A DNA stretch of 17,037 nucleotides, taken from assembly GCA_015494815.1 (NCBI GenBank), contig WGAK01000017.1, positions 1 through 17,037 on the forward strand. The letters are read 5' to 3'. The notes under the pieces are model-generated. The model worked only from the letters and a program-made list of their open reading frames with translations, had not been told where the DNA came from and did no database searches. This document shows, piece after piece, positions 1-6,780 of this stretch. The DNA is from Anaerolineales bacterium. Lineage in GTDB: Bacteria > Chloroflexota > Anaerolineae > Anaerolineales > DRMV01. Position 1 is the stretch's first letter. Each line of letters starts with the position of its first letter. The position numbers and the translations under genes were made by a program.

Positions 1-1710
1 ACCCGCCAGTTGACCACCCATCTGGAGCAGCAGGTCGAGGAACGCACTGCGGCCTTGCGTGCCGAGCATCGGCGGGCCCAACTCATGGCCCACATCTTCG
101 CGGAACTGGCCGGCAGCCTGGACCTGGACCAGGTGCTCAATCGCACCTTAGATACGCTGCTCGACGGGCTCAACGCGACGCAGGGGGTCGTGCTGCACAT
201 CCCGCCCGACGACCCCAGCCGCGTGGTGTGGCGCGCCGGCCGAGGGCCGCGCAAGCCGGCCTTTGGCGGCGAACCCGTGGACCTGCCCGCCGATGACCCC
301 TGGCTGCGTCAGGTCACCCGCCAGCATCAGGTGTTGGTCATCGGCCCTACGACGCCCTGGCCCCCGGGCTGGGCCGACCTGTTCGGCCAATACCCCAGCG
401 GGGTGGCTGCGCCGTTGCTTTTGGGCGCGGAATCCCACGGCCTGCTGCTTTTGCTGCGCGCCGAGCCCCGGCCCTGGCCCGAAAACGACATCGAACTGGT
501 GCAGGCCACGGCCATGCAGATGGCCACGGTCATCCAGAACACCAATGTGGTGCAATTGCTGCACCAGCAGATTGCCGAGACGATGGAACTGTCGCGCGCC
601 CGGCAGGTCGAGGCCAGCCGCATGCGCGCCATCTTGGAGGCCGTGGCCGACGGTATCCTGGTCACCGACCCGAGCGGGCGGGTGACGCTGGTGAATCCTT
701 CGGCCGAACGACTCTTGGGTCTGCGGGAAGAAGATTTGCTGGACCAGCCCCTGGAGCGTTTCCGCGGCTTGTTCGGCGCGCAGGGCCAATCGTGGCTGGA
801 ACACATCCACCACTGGTCGCAAAACCCCGACGATTACGAACCCGGCGCGAGCGCGGCCTCGCAAATCGAGTTGGAAGACGGCCGGGTGCTGGCCATCCAC
901 CTGGCGCCGGTGTTCATGCAGCACCGCTTCTTGGGCACGGTGTCGGTCATTCGCGACATCACCCACCACATCGAAGTGGACCGGATGAAGTCCGAGTTCG
1001 TGGCCACGGTGAGCCACGAACTGCGCACCCCGTTGACGGCCATCAAAGGGTATGTGGACCTGCTCACCAAGCCGCACATCATGGGCGACCTCAACCCCAA
1101 GCAGGCCCGCGCCGTGGATGTCATCCAACGGCATGTGCACCGCCTGATAACCCTGGTCAACGACCTGCTGACCCTGTCGCGGTTGGAGTCGGGTCGGGTG
1201 CGCATCCAGCCCGAGCCTACGGACTTGACGCCCATCTTGACCGAGACGGTGGACGAATTCCGGCGCCAGATGGCCGACCAGGGCCGCGACTTGACCATCG
1301 AGTTGGCCCCCTTGCCGCCGTTGCCCCGGGTGTACGCCGACCCGCAGCGGGTGCGGCAAATCGTGGGCAATCTGGTCGAGAACGCCTGCCGCTACACCCC
1401 CGACGGTGGGCGGGTCACGGTGCAGGCCCGGACGGACGACAGTACCGTGCAGGTCAGCGTGCGCGATACGGGCATTGGCATCAAGCCCGAGGATTTGGAC
1501 AAGGTGTTCGAGCGTTTCTATCGTGGCGAGCATCCCCTGGTGATGAAGACGGCCGGCACCGGGTTGGGTCTGGCCATCGTGCGGCAGTTGGTTGAGATGC
1601 ACGGCGGGCGCATCTGGGTCGAGAGCACGGGCGTGCCCGGCGAGGGCTCGACCTTCCACTTCACGCTGCCGGTGTTCGTGCCCGAGCATCACCCTGTGGC
1701 ATCGGAGTAG
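1..1710 (+). CDS. Sensor histidine kinase with GAF and PAS domains (5' end outside window)
   Basis: Two-component sensor kinase: autophosphorylates a histidine with ATP and passes the phosphate to a receiver. The frame is open to base 1, and the first residues (HLEQQVEERTAALR) look like the coiled coil that follows a HAMP or membrane module, so the gene is partial and its sensor/membrane part is missing. Numbering from the TTG at base 10: coiled coil to about 25, GAF-like domain about 28-180, PAS about 205-320, HisKA about 325-395 with the H-box VSHELRTPLTAIKGY (phospho-accepting His336), ATPase about 440-555 with N-box NLVENACRYTPDGG, G1 DTGIGI, F-box FERFYRG and G2 GTGLGLAIV. All catalytic motifs are intact. 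The stop is followed 4 nt later by the receiver gene, its probable partner. No transmembrane segment is visible in this part. The ligand cannot be inferred. Confidence 0.93.
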   Translation, partial: TRQLTTHLEQQVEERTAALRAEHRRAQLMAHIFAELAGSLDLDQVLNRTLDTLLDGLNATQGVVLHIPPDDPSRVVWRAGRGPRKPAFGGEPVDLPADDPWLRQVTRQHQVLVIGPTTPWPPGWADLFGQYPSGVAAPLLLGAESHGLLLLLRAEPRPWPENDIELVQATAMQMATVIQNTNVVQLLHQQIAETMELSRARQVEASRMRAILEAVADGILVTDPSGRVTLVNPSAERLLGLREEDLLDQPLERFRGLFGAQGQSWLEHIHHWSQNPDDYEPGASAASQIELEDGRVLAIHLAPVFMQHRFLGTVSVIRDITHHIEVDRMKSEFVATVSHELRTPLTAIKGYVDLLTKPHIMGDLNPKQARAVDVIQRHVHRLITLVNDLLTLSRLESGRVRIQPEPTDLTPILTETVDEFRRQMADQGRDLTIELAPLPPLPRVYADPQRVRQIVGNLVENACRYTPDGGRVTVQARTDDSTVQVSVRDTGIGIKPEDLDKVFERFYRGEHPLVMKTAGTGLGLAIVRQLVEMHGGRIWVESTGVPGEGSTFHFTLPVFVPEHHPVASE

Positions 1711-1714
1711 GGAT

Positions 1715-2089
1715 ATGCCCAAGATTCTCATCGCCGAAGACGAGCCCGACATCCGTGAACTGGTGGCGTTGATTTTGCAGTTGGACGGCCACGAAGTGGT
1801 GCAGGCCCGGGATGGGCAAGAAGCGGTGGAAATGGCGCGCACGGCCCGCCCCGATTTGATTTTGATGGATGTGCGCATGCCCCGCATGACGGGCTACGAA
1901 GCCTGCGAGGTCCTCAAAGGCGACCCGGCCACCGCGAACATTCCTGTGGTGTTTTTGTCGGCCAAGGGGCAGGCCGGCGAAATCGAGGCCGGCTATCGAG
2001 CCGGGGCCGCGGCCTATCTGCTCAAGCCTTTCGACGCCGAAGATTTGTTGGCGCAGGTGCAGCAGTTGTTGGCCCAGGCTCAAGGGTAA
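1715..2089 (+). CDS. Stand-alone CheY-like response regulator receiver
   Basis: Single receiver domain of 124 residues with no output domain, so it probably acts by protein-protein contact or as a phosphorelay intermediate. Acidic pocket EDE (residues 8-10), phospho-acceptor Asp52 in LILMDVRMP, Ser82 in VFLSAKG and Lys104 in LLKPF are all present. The ATG at 1715 is chosen because GGAG lies 7 nt upstream at 1704-1707 and because it begins exactly at the canonical beta-1 strand (MPKILIAEDEPD); longer in-frame starts would run through the kinase gene. It follows the kinase by 4 nt and precedes the alpha/beta hydrolase by 4 nt, which implies co-transcription and that the kinase is its donor. This pairing is inferred from adjacency only. 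Confidence 0.95.
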   Translation: MPKILIAEDEPDIRELVALILQLDGHEVVQARDGQEAVEMARTARPDLILMDVRMPRMTGYEACEVLKGDPATANIPVVFLSAKGQAGEIEAGYRAGAAAYLLKPFDAEDLLAQVQQLLAQAQG

Positions 2090-2093
2090 GCGT

Positions 2094-2900
2094 ATGAGCG
2101 CGTTGTTGCTGCCGAACCGCACCTTCTTGCATTACGAAGTCCTGGGACGCGGCATGCCCCCGGTGGTGTTTTTGCACACCTGGGTGGGCTCGTGGCGCTA
2201 TTGGCTGGCCACGATGGAGGAGTTGTCCATTTACCATCGGACCTATGCCCTGGACTTCGCCGGTTTTGGCAGCACCTTAGGCGGGCAAAGCCGCAGCCTG
2301 GACGATTATCTCGAACAGGTGGAGGTCTTCATCCACTCGCTGGAATTGCACGAGGTCGTGCTGGTGGGGCACGGCCTGGGCGCGGTGGTGGCCATTGCCC
2401 TGGCCGCGCGGGAACCCGACCGGGTGCAGGGCCTGGTCACCGTAGGCGCGCCGCTGCATCCCGGCTGGCATCGGGTGTTGCCCGAAACGCCGCCCGAGGC
2501 CCTCAGCCGTTTGGTGCGTTCCACCAAAGAAGCCTTCTACAGCGAAGTGCTGCAGCCCGAGGCGCGGCGGGTGTCCATTCAGGCCTATCGCACCGCCGTG
2601 CTGGCCACCGCGCAGGTGGATGTGCAGGCCCTGGCCGAAGATACTTCCCAACCCTGGTTGGCCCTGTATGGCCGCCAGGACCCCGTGCTGCAAGGCATCT
2701 TGGAGCGTAACGGCGGCTATTGGCCGCTGCCCTCGTCGCCCATGCACCATGTGCTCATCTTTGAACGGGCAGGTCACTTTCCCATGCTCGAAGCCCCCCG
2801 CCCCTTCCATCGCGTGCTGCGCGATTTTCTCAGCCTGCCGCCAGGTGGCGACCTGCGCGACCTGCAACTGCGGGACGAATGGCGGCGGCGCTTCCGCTGA
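2094..2900 (+). CDS. Alpha/beta hydrolase-fold protein with the nucleophile Ser replaced by Gly
   Basis: 268 residues with the alpha/beta hydrolase layout: an oxyanion-type HTW at 28-30 after strand PPVVFL, DFAGFGST at 54-61, the nucleophile-elbow strand VVLVGHGLGAVVA at 88-100, a helical cap about 125-185, candidate acid Asp195 in YGRQDPV and His227 in AGHFPMLEAP. The elbow reads G-H-G-L-G, so residue 94, normally Ser (or Asp/Cys), is Gly; the codon at 2373-2375 is GGC, one base from AGC. Acid and histidine are kept. Either this is a pseudo-hydrolase (binding or scaffold role), it works by an unusual mechanism, or the base is an assembly error. There is no signal peptide, so it is probably cytoplasmic. 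The start ATG lies 4 nt after the receiver stop with AAGGG just upstream. The last 22 nt overlap the next gene. Substrate unknown. Confidence 0.9.
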   Translation: MSALLLPNRTFLHYEVLGRGMPPVVFLHTWVGSWRYWLATMEELSIYHRTYALDFAGFGSTLGGQSRSLDDYLEQVEVFIHSLELHEVVLVGHGLGAVVAIALAAREPDRVQGLVTVGAPLHPGWHRVLPETPPEALSRLVRSTKEAFYSEVLQPEARRVSIQAYRTAVLATAQVDVQALAEDTSQPWLALYGRQDPVLQGILERNGGYWPLPSSPMHHVLIFERAGHFPMLEAPRPFHRVLRDFLSLPPGGDLRDLQLRDEWRRRFR

Positions 2901-3766
2901 CGCTGCTCGTCGCGTGGTTGGGCCTGTTGGGGTGGGGGCGCCCGGCGCTTCCAAACGCCGTCTACATTGCCACGCGTGAGCCCGTCGCTGCACTGACCCC
3001 CGGACATGACCTCGCGTCTTGCGCGGAGGCGGGTGTGGTGCGCGCCATCGAGGTGCCCACCGGTTATCTGGACCGGGGCCGCATGGACGCCCGCATCTAT
3101 TTGCCCCCTTGTTATGACCCCCAGGCCACGCCCGGCTATCCGCTGCTGGTGCTCATCCACGGTCAGGGCTTCACCCCCCAACAGTGGCTCGACCTGGGCC
3201 TGCCCCGCCGGGCCGACGCGCTCATCCGTCGTGGTGAGGCGCCGCCCTTCATCGTGCTCATGCCCTACGACCCGCCTCCGGCCATGCGCCCCCCGCACAG
3301 CGGTTTCGATGAGGCCCTGTTGAACGACCTGCTGCCCTGGGTCACGGCCCACTATGCCGTGCGCCCCGAGCGGGCTTATTGGGCCATCGGGGGAATTTCG
3401 CGCGGCGCGGCCTGGGCCATTCACCTCGGCCTGCGCCACTGGGAGCGGTTCGGGGCCATCGGCGGCCACAGCCCGCCCGTGTTCTGGAGCGACGGCTTGC
3501 AAATCCCTGCCTGGCTGGACGCCATTCCCGCGGGGCAATGGCCGCGCATCTACCTGGATATCGGCGATGCGGACCGGGGTGAAATCTTGCGCTCGGCCCA
3601 GGAGTTCGAGACGCTGCTCACCGAGAAGGGCGTGCCGCACCAGTGGCATTTGAATGTAGGCCGTCACGAGCAGGCGTATTGGAACGCGCATCTGGAGGCG
3701 TATCTGCGCTGGTACACCGCGCCCTGGGCCGCGGCCGAACCGTCCCCCGCCGAGGAGGCCCCATGA
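2879..3766 (+). CDS. Exported alpha/beta-fold esterase (esterase D / Fes-like)
   Basis: 295 residues. The N-terminus (MAAALPLTLLVAWLGLLGWG) is a hydrophobic signal peptide or membrane anchor, which supports the ATG at 2879 although it overlaps the previous gene by 22 nt. The rest resembles the putative esterase family that includes EstD and enterobactin/feruloyl esterases: YLPPCYD at 75-80, VLIHGQG at 91-97 (oxyanion region), nucleophile elbow GISRGAAWA with Ser174, candidate acid Asp230 or Asp232 in DIGDADRGE, and His263 in GRHEQAYWNAHL. It probably hydrolyses an ester outside the cytoplasmic membrane; the substrate cannot be told. Unlike its neighbour, its catalytic triad is complete. The stop overlaps the tgt start as ATGA (3763-3766), pointing to translational coupling. 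Confidence 0.88.
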   Translation: MAAALPLTLLVAWLGLLGWGRPALPNAVYIATREPVAALTPGHDLASCAEAGVVRAIEVPTGYLDRGRMDARIYLPPCYDPQATPGYPLLVLIHGQGFTPQQWLDLGLPRRADALIRRGEAPPFIVLMPYDPPPAMRPPHSGFDEALLNDLLPWVTAHYAVRPERAYWAIGGISRGAAWAIHLGLRHWERFGAIGGHSPPVFWSDGLQIPAWLDAIPAGQWPRIYLDIGDADRGEILRSAQEFETLLTEKGVPHQWHLNVGRHEQAYWNAHLEAYLRWYTAPWAAAEPSPAEEAP

Positions 3767-4890
3767 GCACGCCGTTCCGCTTCGAGATTTTGGCGACCGC
3801 GGGCAAGGCCCGCGCCGGCATCTTTCACACGCCACACGGCCCCATCCCCACGCCGGTGTTCGCGCCCGTGGGCACCCAGGCCAGCGTCAAGGCCCTGACG
3901 CCCGAGCAGGTGCGCGCGGCCGGCGCGACGCTGATTTTGGCCAACACCTATCACCTCTATTTACGCCCTGGTGCGGCGTTGGTGGCCGAGATGGGCGGCT
4001 TGCACCGCTTTATGGCCTGGCCGCATCCCATCCTCACCGATTCGGGCGGCTTTCAGGTGTTCTCGCTGAGCGATTTGCGCGAGGTGGACGACGACGGCGT
4101 GACCTTCCGCAGTCACCTGGACGGCTCGCAGCATCGTTTCACGCCCGAAATCGCGGTGCGGGTGCAAGAGCAGTTGGGCGCGGACATCATCATGGCCCTG
4201 GACGAGTGCCCCGAGCCCTACGACCGGGCGTACAACGAACAGGCGCTGGTGCGCACGCACCGCTGGGCCGAGCGCAGCCTCAAGGCCCATACGCGGTCCG
4301 ACCAGGCTTTGTTCGGCATTGTCCAGGGCGGCGTGTTCCCCGATTTGCGGGAGCAATCGGCCCGCTTCATCGCCTCGCTGGGTTTCCCCGGCCATGCTAT
4401 CGGCGGGTTGTCGGTGGGCGAGACGCCCGAGGAGCGGGATGCCATCACCGACCTGGTGACCGATATCCTGCCCGCGGACAAACCGCGTTACCTCATGGGC
4501 GTGGGCACCCCTCGCGACCTGGTGGCCGGGGTGCAGCGTGGGGTAGATATCTTCGACTGCGTGCTGCCCACCCGTCTGGCTCGCCACGGTACGGCCATGC
4601 TGCGCGACGGTCGTCGTCTCAATGTGCGCAACGCACGTTTCGCCCGCGACCCCCGGCCCCTGGACCCGACCTGCACATGCTATACCTGCCGTACGTTCAG
4701 CCGGGCCTATGTGCGGCATTTGGTGGTGGCCAAAGAGATGCTGGCCGCAACCCTGCTCTCCATTCACAACATTCACACCCTCACCCAATTGGCCCAGTCC
4801 ATGCGACAGGCCATTCTGGAAGGGCGCTTCGACGACTGGGTGGCCCAGTGGCAGCAGTCCCAGGCCGGGCCCGACGCCGCGGCCGCGTGA
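3763..4890 (+). CDS. tgt: tRNA-guanine(34) transglycosylase (queuine tRNA-ribosyltransferase)
   Basis: Exchanges guanine 34 in the anticodon of GUN tRNAs for the queuosine precursor preQ1. The 375-residue length is standard. Visible family landmarks: LTDSGGFQVFSL with Asp93 (general acid/base), GIVQGG at 185-190, GGLSVGE at 214-220 (substrate pocket), VDIFDCVLPTR with nucleophile Asp265, and the zinc site C304-x-C306-xx-C309 with His335. The start at 3763 is preferred over upstream in-frame starts because GAGGAGG sits at 3752-3758 and the MSTPFRFEI N-terminus matches the family; it overlaps the esterase stop by 4 nt. No queA, queuosine-synthesis or yajC/secD genes, which often neighbour tgt, are present here. 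Confidence in function is very high. Confidence 0.98.
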   Translation: MSTPFRFEILATAGKARAGIFHTPHGPIPTPVFAPVGTQASVKALTPEQVRAAGATLILANTYHLYLRPGAALVAEMGGLHRFMAWPHPILTDSGGFQVFSLSDLREVDDDGVTFRSHLDGSQHRFTPEIAVRVQEQLGADIIMALDECPEPYDRAYNEQALVRTHRWAERSLKAHTRSDQALFGIVQGGVFPDLREQSARFIASLGFPGHAIGGLSVGETPEERDAITDLVTDILPADKPRYLMGVGTPRDLVAGVQRGVDIFDCVLPTRLARHGTAMLRDGRRLNVRNARFARDPRPLDPTCTCYTCRTFSRAYVRHLVVAKEMLAATLLSIHNIHTLTQLAQSMRQAILEGRFDDWVAQWQQSQAGPDAAAA

Positions 4891-5026
4891 GGGTGCGGCG
4901 GAGATATGTCCATGTCATTGTGAACGGCCGTTTCGTCTTGGTTCCTATGTGTGCTGGCATGGGGCCCAGGGCGCTTTGGACTACCTCGCGGAGATGGCGC
5001 CGCGGCTGTTGACTCATGGCGGTTCA
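4891..5026. other. Convergent intergenic gap between tgt and the GT-C-like gene
   Basis: 136 nt between two convergent stops. It is still high-GC and changes to AT-rich sequence at the stop of the minus-strand gene, so the composition boundary lies near 5020-5030. It contains a 10-bp perfect palindrome AACGGCCGTT at 4923-4932. I see no hairpin followed by a T-run on either strand. An open frame runs through it in the plus direction but I recognise nothing in the translation. Confidence 0.5.
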
Positions 5027-6370
5027 TTACCAAAAGTATCCCCCCACAAGTTGCATTCCAAGTGTCTGAAGCCCCGCCAGCCAGAGGATGTTTTTCAAAA
5101 CCCGCCGGTTCGTTTTGGTGAGCGATAGTATAAGATAAGGATATATAAAGAGGGCCGCTCTTGCCGTCTCGCCCGTGCGGTAAGCCCCACTTATAAACAT
5201 TGCCAGTAGTACAACGATACCGGCAAGCATAATGCTCACTTCGGCGCGTCTCCAGTCAAACCACGAGAACCCTAATCTGTCGGGATGAAAAAACATCGCT
5301 ACGAACCCTATAGACAAGAAAAGCAAAATTTCGCAAACCCCTTCGACTCTTGTAGCGATGTACTCCATAGGCGTAGCCAACCCCCGAAATCCATCTGGGT
5401 TCTCTAACGCCGCGGCCGTCAAAAAACCTTGGAAGTGGTTGTAGCCGTATGTGGAGAATAGAAGGGCAATGAGTAGTATGAATATCCCAACAGAAATTGA
5501 TAAACTGATTGCTAAGGTTGATTTTTTGTAAAGTAGAAGTTCTTCTAATGCCAAGATGCCGGCAACGGCAATTAGGAAGACCCCTCCATAAGTCAATAGG
5601 TTGGTGGTTACTAACCCAATAAGTAATGATAGTAACCCAAGAAGCGTCGGTTTCTTTGCATGATAAAGTATGACGGTGCCGAAAAGGAATATCGTGGAAG
5701 TGGTCAGTATGACTCCGTCTAAAGAGACAGCGCTGTATATGTTAATCGCAGGAATTACAGAGAACAGGATGGCGATTAAGTTCCTGTTCCCTGGCGGTGT
5801 ATCGAATACTTTTAGTATGTGCCAGACAAAAATAATTGACAGGCTTGATATTAGTGTAAATACTATAGCAACGGGCGATAGATGATAGCCGACGGCTTTT
5901 AGCAACCAGTAGTGAATTAGTACTGCAAAAGGGGGATGTGTTTTTGTATGCGTCAGAAGTTCGTCTTGAGATTCATTAAACGACCCCAGCCATTCAGTCC
6001 ATGAATTTATCTTGATGGCGTCATGATAATATTGGATTCCAGACGCATAAAATGGTTTGAGAAACCCTGTATCCCAATCGCCTTGTCCCAAGTTGCCCAG
6101 AATAATTAAAGCAAGCCCTAACAGCCAAACATGACCGCTCTTTAGGTTCGGTGCCGATTTGATGCCGTAGACAAAGACCATGAGGAATCCAGCCAAGTAC
6201 GGAATGCCGGTCAAATGTATGGTTGGCCCCCGAAAGACCGATATGGGGAAGTGGTCCGGGACATCCGAATAGCATCCTATCCGTTTGAGTATAATGTTGA
6301 GCGCCGTCAGAAATGCCCAGCAGATAATAAGTAGGGCTATAGTCTTAAGAGGTAAACGCTCTTTTAACAT
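5027..6370 (-). CDS. Multi-pass membrane protein, GT-C glycosyltransferase-like, low GC
   Basis: 447 residues with about 11-13 hydrophobic helices (for example 9-29, 55-72, 81-97, 165-190, 199-238, 245-282, 290-312, 346-366, 385-403). A long loop after the early helices carries acidic residues (YSDVPDH at 34-40, GDWDTG at 97-102) and is followed by KTHPPFAVLIHYWL at 143-156; a HPP-type motif leading into a helix is typical of GT-C enzymes such as ArnT/PMT-like proteins that use polyprenyl-phosphate sugars. I cannot assign a donor or acceptor. Base use is unlike the neighbours: two 60-base rows I counted give 37% and 43% GC, against 70-80% nearby, with an AT-rich leader. This suggests recent transfer. 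The start ATG at 6370 has only a weak GGGGTGA upstream. It may act on surface glycans. Confidence 0.85.
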   Translation of the reverse strand: MLKERLPLKTIALLIICWAFLTALNIILKRIGCYSDVPDHFPISVFRGPTIHLTGIPYLAGFLMVFVYGIKSAPNLKSGHVWLLGLALIILGNLGQGDWDTGFLKPFYASGIQYYHDAIKINSWTEWLGSFNESQDELLTHTKTHPPFAVLIHYWLLKAVGYHLSPVAIVFTLISSLSIIFVWHILKVFDTPPGNRNLIAILFSVIPAINIYSAVSLDGVILTTSTIFLFGTVILYHAKKPTLLGLLSLLIGLVTTNLLTYGGVFLIAVAGILALEELLLYKKSTLAISLSISVGIFILLIALLFSTYGYNHFQGFLTAAALENPDGFRGLATPMEYIATRVEGVCEILLFLSIGFVAMFFHPDRLGFSWFDWRRAEVSIMLAGIVVLLAMFISGAYRTGETARAALFIYPYLILSLTKTNRRVLKNILWLAGLQTLGMQLVGGYFW

Positions 6371-6416
6371 CGGTCACCCCGCTTCGCATGGGTTCGAGCG
6401 TGTTATGTGCTTTCAC

Positions 6417-6441
6417 AATACAAGCCCTGCTCTATTGTATT
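6417..6441 (-). promoter_or_regulatory. Possible promoter and operator of the GT-C-like gene
   Basis: On the minus strand TACAAT (6439 down to 6434) is a reasonable -10 box about 64 nt before the start codon; the -35 is poor. A perfect 7-bp inverted repeat AATACAA (6417-6423) / TTGTATT (6435-6441) with an 11-nt spacer overlaps this -10 and straddles the expected transcription start, as a repressor operator would. AT-rich sequence makes chance palindromes more likely, so confidence is low. Confidence 0.3.
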
Positions 6442-6693
6442 CGACTTTTACAATTCATAATAGGCCCAAAGCCGGCCGGGCGCCGAGCGGAGTGTATCCA
6501 CAGTTGTTCTCGCTGAAATGCCAGAAAGTCTCCCACGGAGTTCACGAGCACCAATGCCGCGATACCCCCCCGACGCCGCCGAGCGAAGACGCCTGGCCGC
6601 TCTTTTCTGGCCAGGGCTTTCCCTCATCAATATTCGCGCGTGGTAGACTCCACGTACACCCGCGGCTTTGCGCGTACCCTCACCGGGGCCGGG

Positions 6694-6702
6694 TGGTACA
6701 AT
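6694..6702 (+). promoter_or_regulatory. Extended -10 promoter of the glyA-gcvT fusion
   Basis: TGGTACAAT is a TGn-extended -10 box about 78 nt before the ATG at 6781. No TTGACA-like hexamer lies 16-18 nt upstream, which fits an extended -10 promoter. The same form (TGGTATAAT) occurs before ridA in this window. Confidence 0.5.
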
Positions 6703-6765
6703 ATCCTCAAATGGATTCCCGCGGCGCGGCTGGCCGGCCCGTGTTGCTGCCGGTCGCACCGCTGC

Positions 6766-6772
6766 AAAGGAG
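6766..6772 (+). promoter_or_regulatory. Ribosome binding site deciding the fusion start
   Basis: AAAGGAG with an 8-nt spacer to the ATG at 6781. This strong site, and the start of SHMT-like sequence just after it, favour 6781 over in-frame starts back to 6640. Confidence 0.85.
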
Positions 6773-6780
6773 ATGCTACG

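Larger units (their letters stand above)
6371..6780. other. Divergent intergenic region before the glyA-gcvT fusion
   Basis: 410 nt between divergent genes. The part next to the membrane-protein gene (to about 6470) is AT-rich like that gene; the remainder is high-GC. I see: the possible operator at 6417-6441, a perfect 7-bp hairpin CCTGGCC/GGCCAGG (6592-6598 and 6609-6615, 10-nt loop, no clear T-run), a small hairpin CGTGG/CCACG (6639-6643, 6650-6654), an extended -10 at 6694-6702 and a ribosome binding site at 6766-6772. In-frame extension of the fusion upstream to 6640 is possible but unsupported. I see no conserved glycine-riboswitch core in the leader. Confidence 0.6.

Noticed and set aside
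148..1887. 579-codon open frame on the minus strand across the histidine kinase gene
   Set aside because: Its translation is rich in His, Gln, Gly and Arg with no family motif; it is the usual antisense shadow of a GC-rich gene whose plus-strand frame has all kinase motifs.
4891..5128. Remnant gene reading through the gap after tgt in the plus direction
   Set aside because: An open frame exists but gives no recognisable protein and enters the antisense of the GT-C-like gene; not enough to call a pseudogene.
6592..6615. CCTGGCC/GGCCAGG hairpin as a terminator
   Set aside because: It lies between divergent genes and has no T-run on either side; possibly chance in GC-rich DNA.
6703..6780. Glycine riboswitch before the glyA-gcvT fusion
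   Set aside because: The leader after the predicted promoter is only about 70 nt and I could not find the conserved glycine-aptamer core; too short for a tandem aptamer.
6640..6780. Upstream in-frame start adding 47 residues to the fusion
   Set aside because: The extension has no SHMT similarity, contains the -10 box and ribosome binding site, and the ATG at 6781 has an ideal AAAGGAG.
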